A DNA stretch of 5,419 nt from Candidatus Sulfotelmatobacter sp. (GTDB lineage Bacteria > Acidobacteriota > Terriglobia > Terriglobales > Acidobacteriaceae), in assembly GCA_030037515.1 (NCBI GenBank), contig JASHRE010000549.1:1-5419 (forward strand). The letters run 5' to 3'. The stretch's first letter is position 1. Every line of letters starts with the position of its first letter. A program made the translations under genes and the position numbers. Positions 1-4,765 of the stretch are shown here, piece after piece. The notes beneath the pieces were generated by a model. That model searched no databases, was not told where the DNA came from, and was given only the letters and a program-made list of their open reading frames with translations.

Positions 1-186
1 GTCGGCCGCGATCAGCGTGGCCTCCAGATCGTCGAGCGTGTTGCGATCGATTTCTTTGCCGAAGGAAACGACTTCCTCAATGCGGTCCGCAAGGTTCTCG
101 CGCGTCCGCGTGACCGCCTGTTTCATGCGGTCGAGAAAACTTGGCTTTTGTTCTTCCTGAAGGCTGCCAAACAATGTCTGAATCAT
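1..186 (-). CDS. ftsY: FtsY, signal recognition particle receptor (N-terminal part only, runs off the left edge)
   Basis: Reading the minus strand from the ATG at 186-184 gives 62 codons that stay open to position 1. The protein begins MIQTLFGSLQ and continues with the helical N-domain pattern of SRP-type GTPases: FLDRMKQAVTRTRENLADRI at residues 17-36, then KEIDRNTLDDLEATLIAAD at 44-62. FtsY is the membrane-associated GTPase that docks the SRP-ribosome complex for co-translational insertion. Only the start of the NG domain is visible; the GTPase motifs lie outside the window. The N-terminus goes almost straight into the N domain, so the long acidic A domain of E. coli FtsY is absent, as in many other bacteria. 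No Shine-Dalgarno precedes the ATG; a TATAAT hexamer lies 16 nt upstream. The gene is divergent from miaB with a 107-nt gap. The name rests on the N-domain pattern alone; Ffh is the main alternative but normally begins differently. Confidence 0.85.
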   Translation of the reverse strand, partial: MIQTLFGSLQEEQKPSFLDRMKQAVTRTRENLADRIEEVVSFGKEIDRNTLDDLEATLIAAD

Positions 187-202
187 AAAAAGGCCAGACT
201 CG

Positions 203-208
203 ATTATA
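203..208 (-). promoter_or_regulatory. Candidate -10 element of ftsY
   Basis: The minus strand reads TATAAT here, a perfect match to the sigma-70 -10 consensus. Transcription would start near 196, giving a leader of only about 10 nt before the ftsY ATG. I found no convincing -35 hexamer at 16-18 nt spacing (the bases there read CCACCT), so this is a consensus match in a plausible place rather than a complete promoter. Confidence 0.45.
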
Positions 209-280
209 GAGGGGAAGCGGTGAGCAGGTGGTGCGGCTTTTGCGATCGGGAAATTCGAGAGCGCGCTTTCCACCAGGGTT

Positions 281-286
281 TATACT
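281..286 (+). promoter_or_regulatory. Candidate -10 element of miaB, leaderless arrangement
   Basis: TATACT (5 of 6 to TATAAT) ends 7 nt before the miaB ATG at 294. The predicted transcription start (about 293) therefore nearly coincides with the start codon. This is the geometry of leaderless genes in Deinococcus and actinobacteria. No good -35 is seen at 17-18 nt spacing. Confidence 0.35.
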
Positions 287-293
287 CACTGAT

Positions 294-1784
294 ATGTCTG
301 GGGTTGGCGAACGGGCTGCGCACGATGCTCGGGAGAAGACTTTTTATCTGGAAACTTTCGGCTGCCAGATGAACGTCCACGACTCCGAAAAAGTCGTGGG
401 CACGCTTTTGCAGCAGGGGTATCGCCAGGTCGAAACCGTGGAGCAGGCCGATTTGATTCTTTACAACACGTGCTCGATCCGCGATAAGGCCGAACAGAAG
501 GTGTTTCATCGCTTGGCCGATTACAAGAAGCTGCAGGCGCAAGGAAAGAAATTCGGTGTGCTCGGCTGCGTGGCGCAGCAGGAAGGCGAGAGGATTTTCG
601 AACGCGCCCCGCACGTCTCGCTCGTCTGCGGATCAGCTTCGTACCGGAATCTGCCCCAGATGCTGGTGCAGTTGGAAGGCGCCGGGTTGGGGTCGGACCA
701 CAGACCTCAGCCCTCAGACCCTTGGATTCAAGATGGACCTGTTGCTCAGGACCGAGGTTCGAAGTCCGAGGCCAACCGGTTGGTCCGCATCACCGGGCTC
801 GACGATCGCCAGACCGATAAGTGCTTCGAGACCGAATTCACCGCCCGCACCAATCCGCATCGCGGATACATCACGATCATCGAAGGGTGCGACAAATTCT
901 GCGCCTACTGCGTGGTGCCGTTCACGCGCGGCAAGGAGCGCAGCCGCAGGTCCGATTCCGTGCTCGCCGAAGCCCGTCAGATGGCCGATCTCGGCTATAC
1001 GGAGATTCAGCTTCTGGGCCAGAACGTAAATTCCTACCTGGATCCGGCAGGGAAGTGCTCTTTCGCGGAGTTGCTGGCCGCCGTCGGAGAAGTTCCGGGC
1101 ATTCGGCGCGTGCGCTTTACGACTTCTCATCCCCGGGACTTCCGACGCGACATCGTCGACGCAATCGATGCGGTGCCTGCGCTCTGCGATCACGTGCATT
1201 TGCCGGTACAGAGCGGGTCCACCCGCGTGTTGGAGGCGATGCAGCGCCTTTACACGCGGGAGCAGTATCTAGAATGCATCGCCTGGATCAAGTCCGCGAA
1301 GCGCGACATTGCGATCACCACCGACGTCATTGTTGGCTTCCCGGGTGAGACTGAATCAGAGTTCGAGCAAACGCTGAGTTTGCTTGAAGAAGTCGGCTAC
1401 GACGGCGTGTTTTCCTTCAAATATTCGCCGCGACCGAACACGCCCGCGCTGACTCTCGACGACGCGATCCCGGATCAGGAAAAAGCGCGACGCCTGGAGG
1501 TGCTGATGACGCGACAGCGAGAGATCCAGATCGTCCGCAATAAGAGTTATATAGCCATAACTGCTGAGGTAATGGTTGAAGGCCGCAACGAAGCGCGGCG
1601 GCAGTGGATCGGGCGCACTTCGCAGAACAAGACCCTGAACTTCAGCGCACCCTCGGAAGTAAACCTTGAACCCGGCAGCTATGTTTGCGTACGGGTGATG
1701 GGAAGTTTTCCCAACAGTCTGGTCGGCGAGCTTCGTATCAGCGAACAGATGGAGCATTCGCGACATCCAAGCCATGTTAGGTAA
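294..1784 (+). CDS. miaB: MiaB, tRNA-2-methylthio-N6-dimethylallyladenosine synthase, with an extra inter-domain segment
   Basis: A 496-residue radical SAM methylthiotransferase that converts i6A to ms2i6A at tRNA position 37 in the cytoplasm. The N-terminal domain (about 16-125) has TFGCQMNVHDSE, and its three cluster cysteines are C24, C60 and C92. The radical SAM domain carries C199xxxC203xxC206 (GCDKFCAYCVVPFTRG), then LGQNVNSY at 241-248, LPVQSGS at 303-309 and TDVIVGFPGETE at 343-354. A TRAM RNA-binding domain fills about 415-483, with GRTSQN at 440-445. The N-terminal TFGCQMN form and NTCSIR favour MiaB over RimO or MtaB. I chose the ATG at 294 rather than upstream 228 because MiaB homology starts just after it; no strong Shine-Dalgarno supports either. 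The protein is longer than usual (about 440-475) because residues 131-161 form an extra hydrophilic stretch that MiaB proteins normally lack, encoded by an inverted-repeat sequence. All catalytic cysteines are intact, so the enzyme is probably functional. Confidence 0.95.
   Translation: MSGVGERAAHDAREKTFYLETFGCQMNVHDSEKVVGTLLQQGYRQVETVEQADLILYNTCSIRDKAEQKVFHRLADYKKLQAQGKKFGVLGCVAQQEGERIFERAPHVSLVCGSASYRNLPQMLVQLEGAGLGSDHRPQPSDPWIQDGPVAQDRGSKSEANRLVRITGLDDRQTDKCFETEFTARTNPHRGYITIIEGCDKFCAYCVVPFTRGKERSRRSDSVLAEARQMADLGYTEIQLLGQNVNSYLDPAGKCSFAELLAAVGEVPGIRRVRFTTSHPRDFRRDIVDAIDAVPALCDHVHLPVQSGSTRVLEAMQRLYTREQYLECIAWIKSAKRDIAITTDVIVGFPGETESEFEQTLSLLEEVGYDGVFSFKYSPRPNTPALTLDDAIPDQEKARRLEVLMTRQREIQIVRNKSYIAITAEVMVEGRNEARRQWIGRTSQNKTLNFSAPSEVNLEPGSYVCVRVMGSFPNSLVGELRISEQMEHSRHPSHVR
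685..777 (+). repeat. Palindromic repeat element inserted in frame within miaB
   Basis: The arms 685-717 and 745-777 are inverted repeats: without gaps, 24 of 33 positions can pair (plus one G-T). The longest helices are 685-690 with 772-777, 693-698 with 764-769, and 704-708 with 754-758. The 27-nt centre holds a small CTTG/CAAG hairpin (721-724, 729-732). Two bases outside each arm (682-683 and 778-779) also pair if one G is bulged. The span is 93 nt, exactly 31 codons, and encodes residues 131-161, rich in D, P, Q, S and G and without a domain-like pattern. It falls between the N-terminal and radical SAM domains. The structure is read directly from the bases; calling it an inserted element is inference from MiaB length and domain layout. 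Confidence 0.6.
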
Positions 1785-1827
1785 ATCGGGCGAGACGAGC
1801 ACGATCGCTTAGACGAATGAGAACGAC

Positions 1828-1832
1828 GGGAG
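1828..1832 (+). promoter_or_regulatory. Ribosome binding site of the DUF151 nuclease gene
   Basis: GGGAG sits 6 nt before the ATG at 1839. This spacing favours 1839 over the second in-frame ATG at 1851, which would lie 18 nt away. Confidence 0.6.
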
Positions 1833-1838
1833 ATTCCA

Positions 1839-2324
1839 ATGGAAGTTGAAATGACCATTCGCGGCCTTTTGATGGATCCGGTGACGCAAATGCCCATCGT
1901 TATTTTGAAAGACGTGGCTGGCGACTCTGTGTTGCCCATCTGGGTGGGCGTGTACGAGGCGAACGCGATCGCGCTCGAAATGGAGAAGGTGTCGACGCCG
2001 CGCCCCATGACCCACGACCTGATCAAAAACGTTCTGACCGGGCTGGAGACGCAGGTGCACAAAGTCGTGGTGACAGAACTTCGCGAAGATACGTTCTACG
2101 CCGTGATTTGGCTGGAGCGTGGTGGGGAAGTCATCAGCATCGATTCCCGTCCCTCGGACGCGCTGGCGCTGGCGCTGCGCGTCGATTGCCCCATCTTTGT
2201 CGACGACCTGGTCCTGAAGACCTCCAAACAAGCCGCCAACGCGAATGACCGCCTCAGCTCCGACGAACTCCGGAAATGGCTGGAAGGCCTGAACGATGAG
2301 GACTTGGGAAAATACAAGATGTAG
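1839..2324 (+). CDS. Bifunctional nuclease family protein (DUF151/BFN domain)
   Basis: A 161-residue protein in which nearly the whole length is one BFN (DUF151) domain. Typical blocks are visible: VLPIWVGVYEANAIALEME at residues 31-49, RPMTHDL at 55-61, YAVIWLE at 87-93 and IDSRPSDALALALR at 101-114, followed by PIFVDD at 118-123. The C-terminal tail (about 138-161) is a short charged helix ending in DLGKYKM. The family is named after a plant protein with RNase and DNase activity; the bacterial members' physiological substrate is poorly defined, so nuclease activity here is a family-level inference. There is no signal peptide, so it is cytoplasmic. It lies 54 nt after miaB on the same strand with no obvious terminator between, so an operon is likely. 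No truncation or oddity is seen. Confidence 0.9.
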   Translation: MEVEMTIRGLLMDPVTQMPIVILKDVAGDSVLPIWVGVYEANAIALEMEKVSTPRPMTHDLIKNVLTGLETQVHKVVVTELREDTFYAVIWLERGGEVISIDSRPSDALALALRVDCPIFVDDLVLKTSKQAANANDRLSSDELRKWLEGLNDEDLGKYKM

Positions 2325-2490
2325 GCCGACCATCGTGATCTGCTCCACTGGGGTGCCGACGCTGCCCGACATGCGGGGTATGCTGGCAACCCTTGAGCGG
2401 GGAATCGCCAAGCTCGGGCCGCCGCCCGGCGTCGTGGAACTGATTGGTGAGCGGGCGGAATCGGGCCATCGGATCGTCGACTTTACATAA
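2296..2490 (+). CDS. Possible small ORF, unrecognised, perhaps a gene remnant
   Basis: A 64-codon frame from an ATG inside the end of the nuclease gene (different frame, 29-nt overlap) to a TAA at 2488-2490. From about 2326 on, codon third positions are roughly three-quarters G or C by hand count, higher than expected from the middle positions. This resembles real coding sequence. The peptide contains PTIVICSTGVPTLPDMRGML and ends GERAESGHRIVDFT. I do not recognise a family. There is no Shine-Dalgarno before 2296, nor before the internal GTG (2337) or ATG (2371). It could be the tail of a decayed gene or chance. I infer no function. Confidence 0.18.
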   Translation: MRTWENTRCRPTIVICSTGVPTLPDMRGMLATLERGIAKLGPPPGVVELIGERAESGHRIVDFT

Positions 2491-2543
2491 TACTTCTTAT
2501 CGGACATTGGAGCCGTTGGCTGAGCCGGGATTCGGGTTGTGGA
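2325..2543. other. Convergent intergenic gap with possible decayed reading frame
   Basis: This gap lies between the ends of the nuclease gene (plus) and the glycosyltransferase gene (minus), where a bidirectional terminator would be expected. I found only weak hairpins without a following T-run: CGGGC/GCCCG at 2415-2419 and 2424-2428, and AGCC/GGCT at 2511-2514 and 2518-2521. Most of the gap is covered by a plus-strand open frame that ends at 2490. Confidence 0.5.
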
Positions 2544-3293
2544 CTATCGACCTGCGGTAACATGCCGTTCCTGGTTCTGGCCAGCCCCGGCGTGGTTTTT
2601 GCTTGACTCAGCGACGGTGTACTTTAGCAGGCAGAATAGCGCCCGCACCCCGTCGCGCCAGCCGATCTTTTTCCCTTCTTCATACGTCCGGCCCCAGTAG
2701 CTGATGCCGACCTCATAGATCCGCAGTCCCCGTTTGGCGATCTTGACCGTGATCTCCGGCTCGAACCCAAACCGGTCTTCTTCGAGCCGAATCGATTGAA
2801 TCACTTCGCGGCGGAAGACCTTGTAGCAGGTTTCCATATCCGAAAGATTGATGTTGGTTAAAGCGTTCGACATCAGCGTCAGAATCCAGTTTCCGACCGA
2901 GTGCCAGAAATACAGCACGCGGTGCGGGCCCCCGCCGAGAAAGCGCGACCCATATACCACATCCGCTTTGCCCTCGATCAGCGGTCGCAGCAAAGCCGGA
3001 TACTCCGAGGGATCGTATTCCAGATCGGCGTCCTGAATGATGACATAGTCGCCGCAGGCCTCCTGGATGCCTCGGCGCAAAGCCGCGCCCTTGCCCATAT
3101 TCTTGGGCTGCAGTGCAACACGGATGCGGCGGTAGCGTTCCGCCAGTTGGGCGAGGAGTTCGCGCGAGCCGTCCGTCGAGCCGTCATCCACGCATAGCAG
3201 TTCCAGATCGATGGGCACCGCCAGCACCCGCTCAATTACCTCACCGAGCGTGGCCCGCTCGTTGTATACCGGCATGACGACTGAAAGCTGCAT
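2544..3293 (-). CDS. Family 2 glycosyltransferase, polyprenyl-phosphate mannosyl/glucosyltransferase-like
   Basis: A 249-residue GT-A fold enzyme that would move a sugar from a nucleotide-sugar donor, by family likeness (DPM1/DPG-synthase-like) to a polyprenyl phosphate or a related envelope acceptor. Visible motifs: LSVVMPVYNE at residues 3-12, the nucleotide-binding VDDGSTDGS at 35-43, NMGKGAALRRG at 65-75, the metal-binding DADLEYDP at 88-95, YGSRFLGGG at 114-122 and SDMETCYKVFRR at 151-162 followed by RFGFEPEITVKIA at 174-186. No clear transmembrane helix follows the catalytic domain, so it is probably a soluble or peripheral cytoplasmic protein. I chose the ATG at 3293 because the family starts directly with the MxLSVVMPVYNE strand. 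An in-frame ATG at 3341 has a GGTGAG 9 nt upstream and would add 16 residues. Donor and acceptor cannot be told from sequence. It is divergent from the thioredoxin gene, with no glycan cluster around it. Confidence 0.9.
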   Translation of the reverse strand: MQLSVVMPVYNERATLGEVIERVLAVPIDLELLCVDDGSTDGSRELLAQLAERYRRIRVALQPKNMGKGAALRRGIQEACGDYVIIQDADLEYDPSEYPALLRPLIEGKADVVYGSRFLGGGPHRVLYFWHSVGNWILTLMSNALTNINLSDMETCYKVFRREVIQSIRLEEDRFGFEPEITVKIAKRGLRIYEVGISYWGRTYEEGKKIGWRDGVRALFCLLKYTVAESSKNHAGAGQNQERHVTAGR

Positions 3294-3303
3294 GGTCACC
3301 AAA

Positions 3304-3332
3304 ACAGTAATCACGACCGGGCCGCAGGTCAA
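3304..3332 (-). promoter_or_regulatory. Candidate promoter of the glycosyltransferase gene
   Basis: The minus strand reads TTGACC (3332-3327), a 17-nt spacer, then TACTGT (3309-3304). The -35 matches consensus at 5 of 6 positions, the -10 only at 3 of 6. Transcription would start near 3297, about 4 nt before the ATG at 3293, so the mRNA would be nearly leaderless. If correct, it excludes the upstream start at 3341. Confidence 0.3.
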
Positions 3333-3441
3333 GGTAACCATTGGAAATGGCTCACCCAAGTTCCCCGCTTGCATCCGGCTTTGCTGTTTGCAATACCTTC
3401 CCGCCGCTCCCGGCTTCGTGGTAGTTTCAAGGCGCGCGTTT

Positions 3442-3448
3442 AAGGAGG
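3442..3448 (+). promoter_or_regulatory. Strong Shine-Dalgarno that identifies a CTG start
   Basis: AAGGAGG, a perfect match to the anti-Shine-Dalgarno core, is followed by 6 nt and then CTG at 3455. No ATG, GTG or TTG lies at usable distance from it in the open frame; the nearest downstream TTG (3509) is 60 nt away. Confidence 0.8.
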
Positions 3449-3454
3449 CAGAAC

Positions 3455-4498
3455 CTGCGCCACCTCGCCATCGCTTTCCTCTTCACGGTTCTGGCCGGCC
3501 ACTTCCAGTTGGCGGCCCAGGAAAAATCCTGGGATGGGCCCTCGAATGAGAAAGCGCAGAAGACCTACAAGGAAGCCGAGCAGTACCTGCATGAGCGTCG
3601 TCCCGACCTCGCCCTCGATGCTTTCAAGAGGGCCGACAAGCAGGACGGTGGCCACTGCCTGGCCTGCCAGCATCGCATGCTGAAATACGGGATTCAGCTC
3701 GAGGACTGGAAAACGGCCGAAACCGCCGGCGAGGAAATGATCTTGGAAGCGCAAACTCAGAAAGAGACCGCGCTCGCGCACTACCAGCTCGGCGTCGTCT
3801 TCTTCAACGAGGGTCAGGCCAGAAACAAGCAGGACATTTTCGGCCGCTGTCACGACCAGCTGATGAAGGCCTTGGCAGCTCGGACGGATTTCCCCGACGC
3901 GGTTTACGTCGATGGGCGAGCGTTGGCTCACATGAATCAGGATGAGGCGGCCAAGGAGCGCTTCGAGCAGTATGTGAAGATGACTCCGACCGATACTCCG
4001 GACCGGCAACGGGCGGAGCGCTACATCGAAGAACCGGAGCTGGCGCGGGCGCGCCTGGCGCCGCCCTTCGCCGTGACCACCCTCGACGGTCAGCGGATTT
4101 CGTTGGATGATCTGACCGGCAAGGTCGTCCTGATCGATTTCTGGGCGACATGGTGTGGACCCTGCCGGGAGGCCCTGCCTCACCTGCGCGCGATCGCACG
4201 CAAGTTCCAGGGACAGCCCCTGGTTGTGCTCAGCATCAGCGTGGACTCGGACGAAAATAAATGGAAGGAATTCGTTACAAAAAACGAAATGAACTGGCCG
4301 CAATATTTTGATAAAGGCTTCTCCGGCCCCCTGGCAAAATTATTCGGAGTGCAAGCCATCCCGCACACTTTCACCATCGACTCCGACGGCGTGTTGCAGG
4401 ATGAGCACATCGGCGACGCAGCCATCGAAGGCAAGCTCAAGAAATTGATCAAGCGGGCGCAGCAGAAGCAGGAAAAACAATCCGCCAAGGGGGAATGA
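3455..4498 (+). CDS. Exported TPR protein with C-terminal TlpA/ResA-like thioredoxin domain
   Basis: Read from a CTG start, this is a 347-residue protein. Residues 1-21 (MRHLAIAFLFTVLAGHFQLA, then A) form a signal peptide with probable cleavage after LAA, placing the protein in the periplasm. Residues about 33-200 are helical and repeat-like, consistent with TPRs (KTYKEAEQYLHERRPDLALD near 36-55; HMNQDEAAKERFEQYVK near 159-175). A thioredoxin-like domain follows: VLIDFWATWCGPCREALPHL near 225-244, catalytic C234 and C237, cis-proline P303 in AIPHTFTID. TlpA/ResA-type proteins reduce disulfides in exported or cytochrome c maturation proteins; the partner here is unknown. A further CLAC pair (C68, C71) lies in the TPR part. 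The start is chosen from the AAGGAGG 6 nt upstream; a TTG at 3509 would remove the signal peptide, and the first in-frame ATG (3677) would remove the signal peptide and part of the TPR region. Stop TGA at 4496-4498. Confidence 0.88.
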   Translation: MRHLAIAFLFTVLAGHFQLAAQEKSWDGPSNEKAQKTYKEAEQYLHERRPDLALDAFKRADKQDGGHCLACQHRMLKYGIQLEDWKTAETAGEEMILEAQTQKETALAHYQLGVVFFNEGQARNKQDIFGRCHDQLMKALAARTDFPDAVYVDGRALAHMNQDEAAKERFEQYVKMTPTDTPDRQRAERYIEEPELARARLAPPFAVTTLDGQRISLDDLTGKVVLIDFWATWCGPCREALPHLRAIARKFQGQPLVVLSISVDSDENKWKEFVTKNEMNWPQYFDKGFSGPLAKLFGVQAIPHTFTIDSDGVLQDEHIGDAAIEGKLKKLIKRAQQKQEKQSAKGE

Positions 4499-4504
4499 TC
4501 TTAT

Positions 4505-4519
4505 CCTCGGACCTCGGAC
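4505..4519 (+). repeat. CCTCGGA tandem motif related to the miaB insert
   Basis: CCTCGGACCTCGGAC is two direct copies of CCTCGGA plus C. It matches the left arm of the miaB insert (CCTCAGCCCTCAGAC, 705-719) at 12 of 15 bases, and the right arm on the minus strand (CCTCGGACTTCGAAC, 771-757) at 13 of 15. This suggests a dispersed repeat motif, but the match is short. Confidence 0.4.
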
Positions 4520-4606
4520 GCTCGCTTGGCTCGCGGCGGAGGAATGCGTCCGCCCTTGCGGGCACTTCCCTGCCGGGTGGGGCCGTTCAACAACCGATTC
4601 CGACCG

Positions 4607-4622
4607 TGTGATTCCGATCACA
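4607..4622. promoter_or_regulatory. Perfect CRP-type operator palindrome
   Basis: TGTGATTCCGATCACA has perfect 6-bp inverted arms and matches the CRP core TGTGA-N6-TCACA at all ten specified bases. Its centre (4614.5) is about 64 bp upstream of the transcription start predicted from the TTGACG/TATGCT promoter, near the -61.5 position used by class I activators in E. coli. It would bind a CRP/FNR-family protein; which one in this organism is unknown. Confidence 0.55.
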
Positions 4623-4642
4623 TCAGGTTGTGAGGACGCGGA

Positions 4643-4672
4643 TTGACGGTCTGCTGCGGCGAAGACTATGCT
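4643..4672 (+). promoter_or_regulatory. Candidate sigma-70 promoter of the FTR1 gene
   Basis: TTGACG (4643-4648, 5 of 6 to consensus), an 18-nt spacer and TATGCT (4667-4672, 4 of 6) predict a start near 4679. That places the Fur-like site over the start and leaves a leader of about 87 nt. A TAAAAT at 4674-4679 is an alternative -10 but has no -35 at proper spacing. Confidence 0.5.
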
Positions 4673-4678
4673 TTAAAA

Positions 4679-4701
4679 TTGAAATTGAAATTCATTTTCA
4701 A
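4679..4701. promoter_or_regulatory. Fur-box-like operator
   Basis: The 23 bp are a near palindrome (20 of 23 positions identical on the two strands). The inner 19 bp, GAAATTGAAATTCATTTTC (4681-4699), match the E. coli Fur consensus GATAATGATAATCATTATC at 14 of 19. The site is AT-rich in a GC-rich surround, overlaps the predicted transcription start and precedes an iron permease gene. Fur with iron bound would block transcription here when iron is plentiful. Confidence 0.6.
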
Positions 4702-4765
4702 AATGGTCCACCCTCATTAGGACCAGTTCTTAGCAAGTTTTTCGCCGCAAAGACCGGACTCATTC

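Larger units (their letters stand above)
4499..4765. other. Regulatory intergenic region upstream of the iron permease
   Basis: This 267-nt gap starts with a repeat-like GC-rich part: CCTCGGACCTCGGAC at 4505-4519, then a GGCGGA/TCCGCC hairpin at 4535-4540 and 4549-4554 with no T-run. A regulatory part from about 4600 holds a CRP-type palindrome, a promoter and a Fur-type palindrome. A 6-bp hairpin (TGGTCC 4704-4709, GGACCA 4720-4725) lies in the predicted leader. No coding frame is supported. Confidence 0.6.

Noticed and set aside
228..293. An upstream ATG at 228 that would lengthen MiaB by 22 residues
   Set aside because: The added residues (basic, with no MiaB likeness) overlap the likely promoter region, and MiaB homology begins after 294.
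1809..2507. Minus-strand open frame of about 230 codons opposite the DUF151 nuclease gene
   Set aside because: The plus strand has an unmistakable BFN domain with a ribosome binding site; the antisense product resembles nothing.
3338..3350. Small palindrome CCATT-N3-AATGG between the divergent glycosyltransferase and thioredoxin genes
   Set aside because: Short 5-bp arms, expected by chance at this length, and no placement relative to a good promoter.
3294..3374. N-terminal extension of the glycosyltransferase up to 3374 or 3341
   Set aside because: Family members start directly at the LSVVMPVYNE strand, and a plausible -35/-10 pair lies inside the extension. The 3341 start has a fair Shine-Dalgarno, so I keep it as an alternative.
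3440..4303. Long minus-strand open frame opposite the thioredoxin gene
   Set aside because: It is the mirror of a GC-rich gene with clear TPR and WCGPC motifs on the plus strand, and its product shows no family features.
4535..4554. Hairpin GGCGGA/TCCGCC after the thioredoxin gene as an intrinsic terminator
   Set aside because: Only a 6-bp stem and no T-run follows, so I do not call it a terminator.
4704..4725. Hairpin TGGTCC/GGACCA in the FTR1 leader as a riboswitch or attenuator
   Set aside because: A single 6-bp stem with a 10-nt loop and no alternative pairing or adjacent T-run; too little for a riboswitch call.
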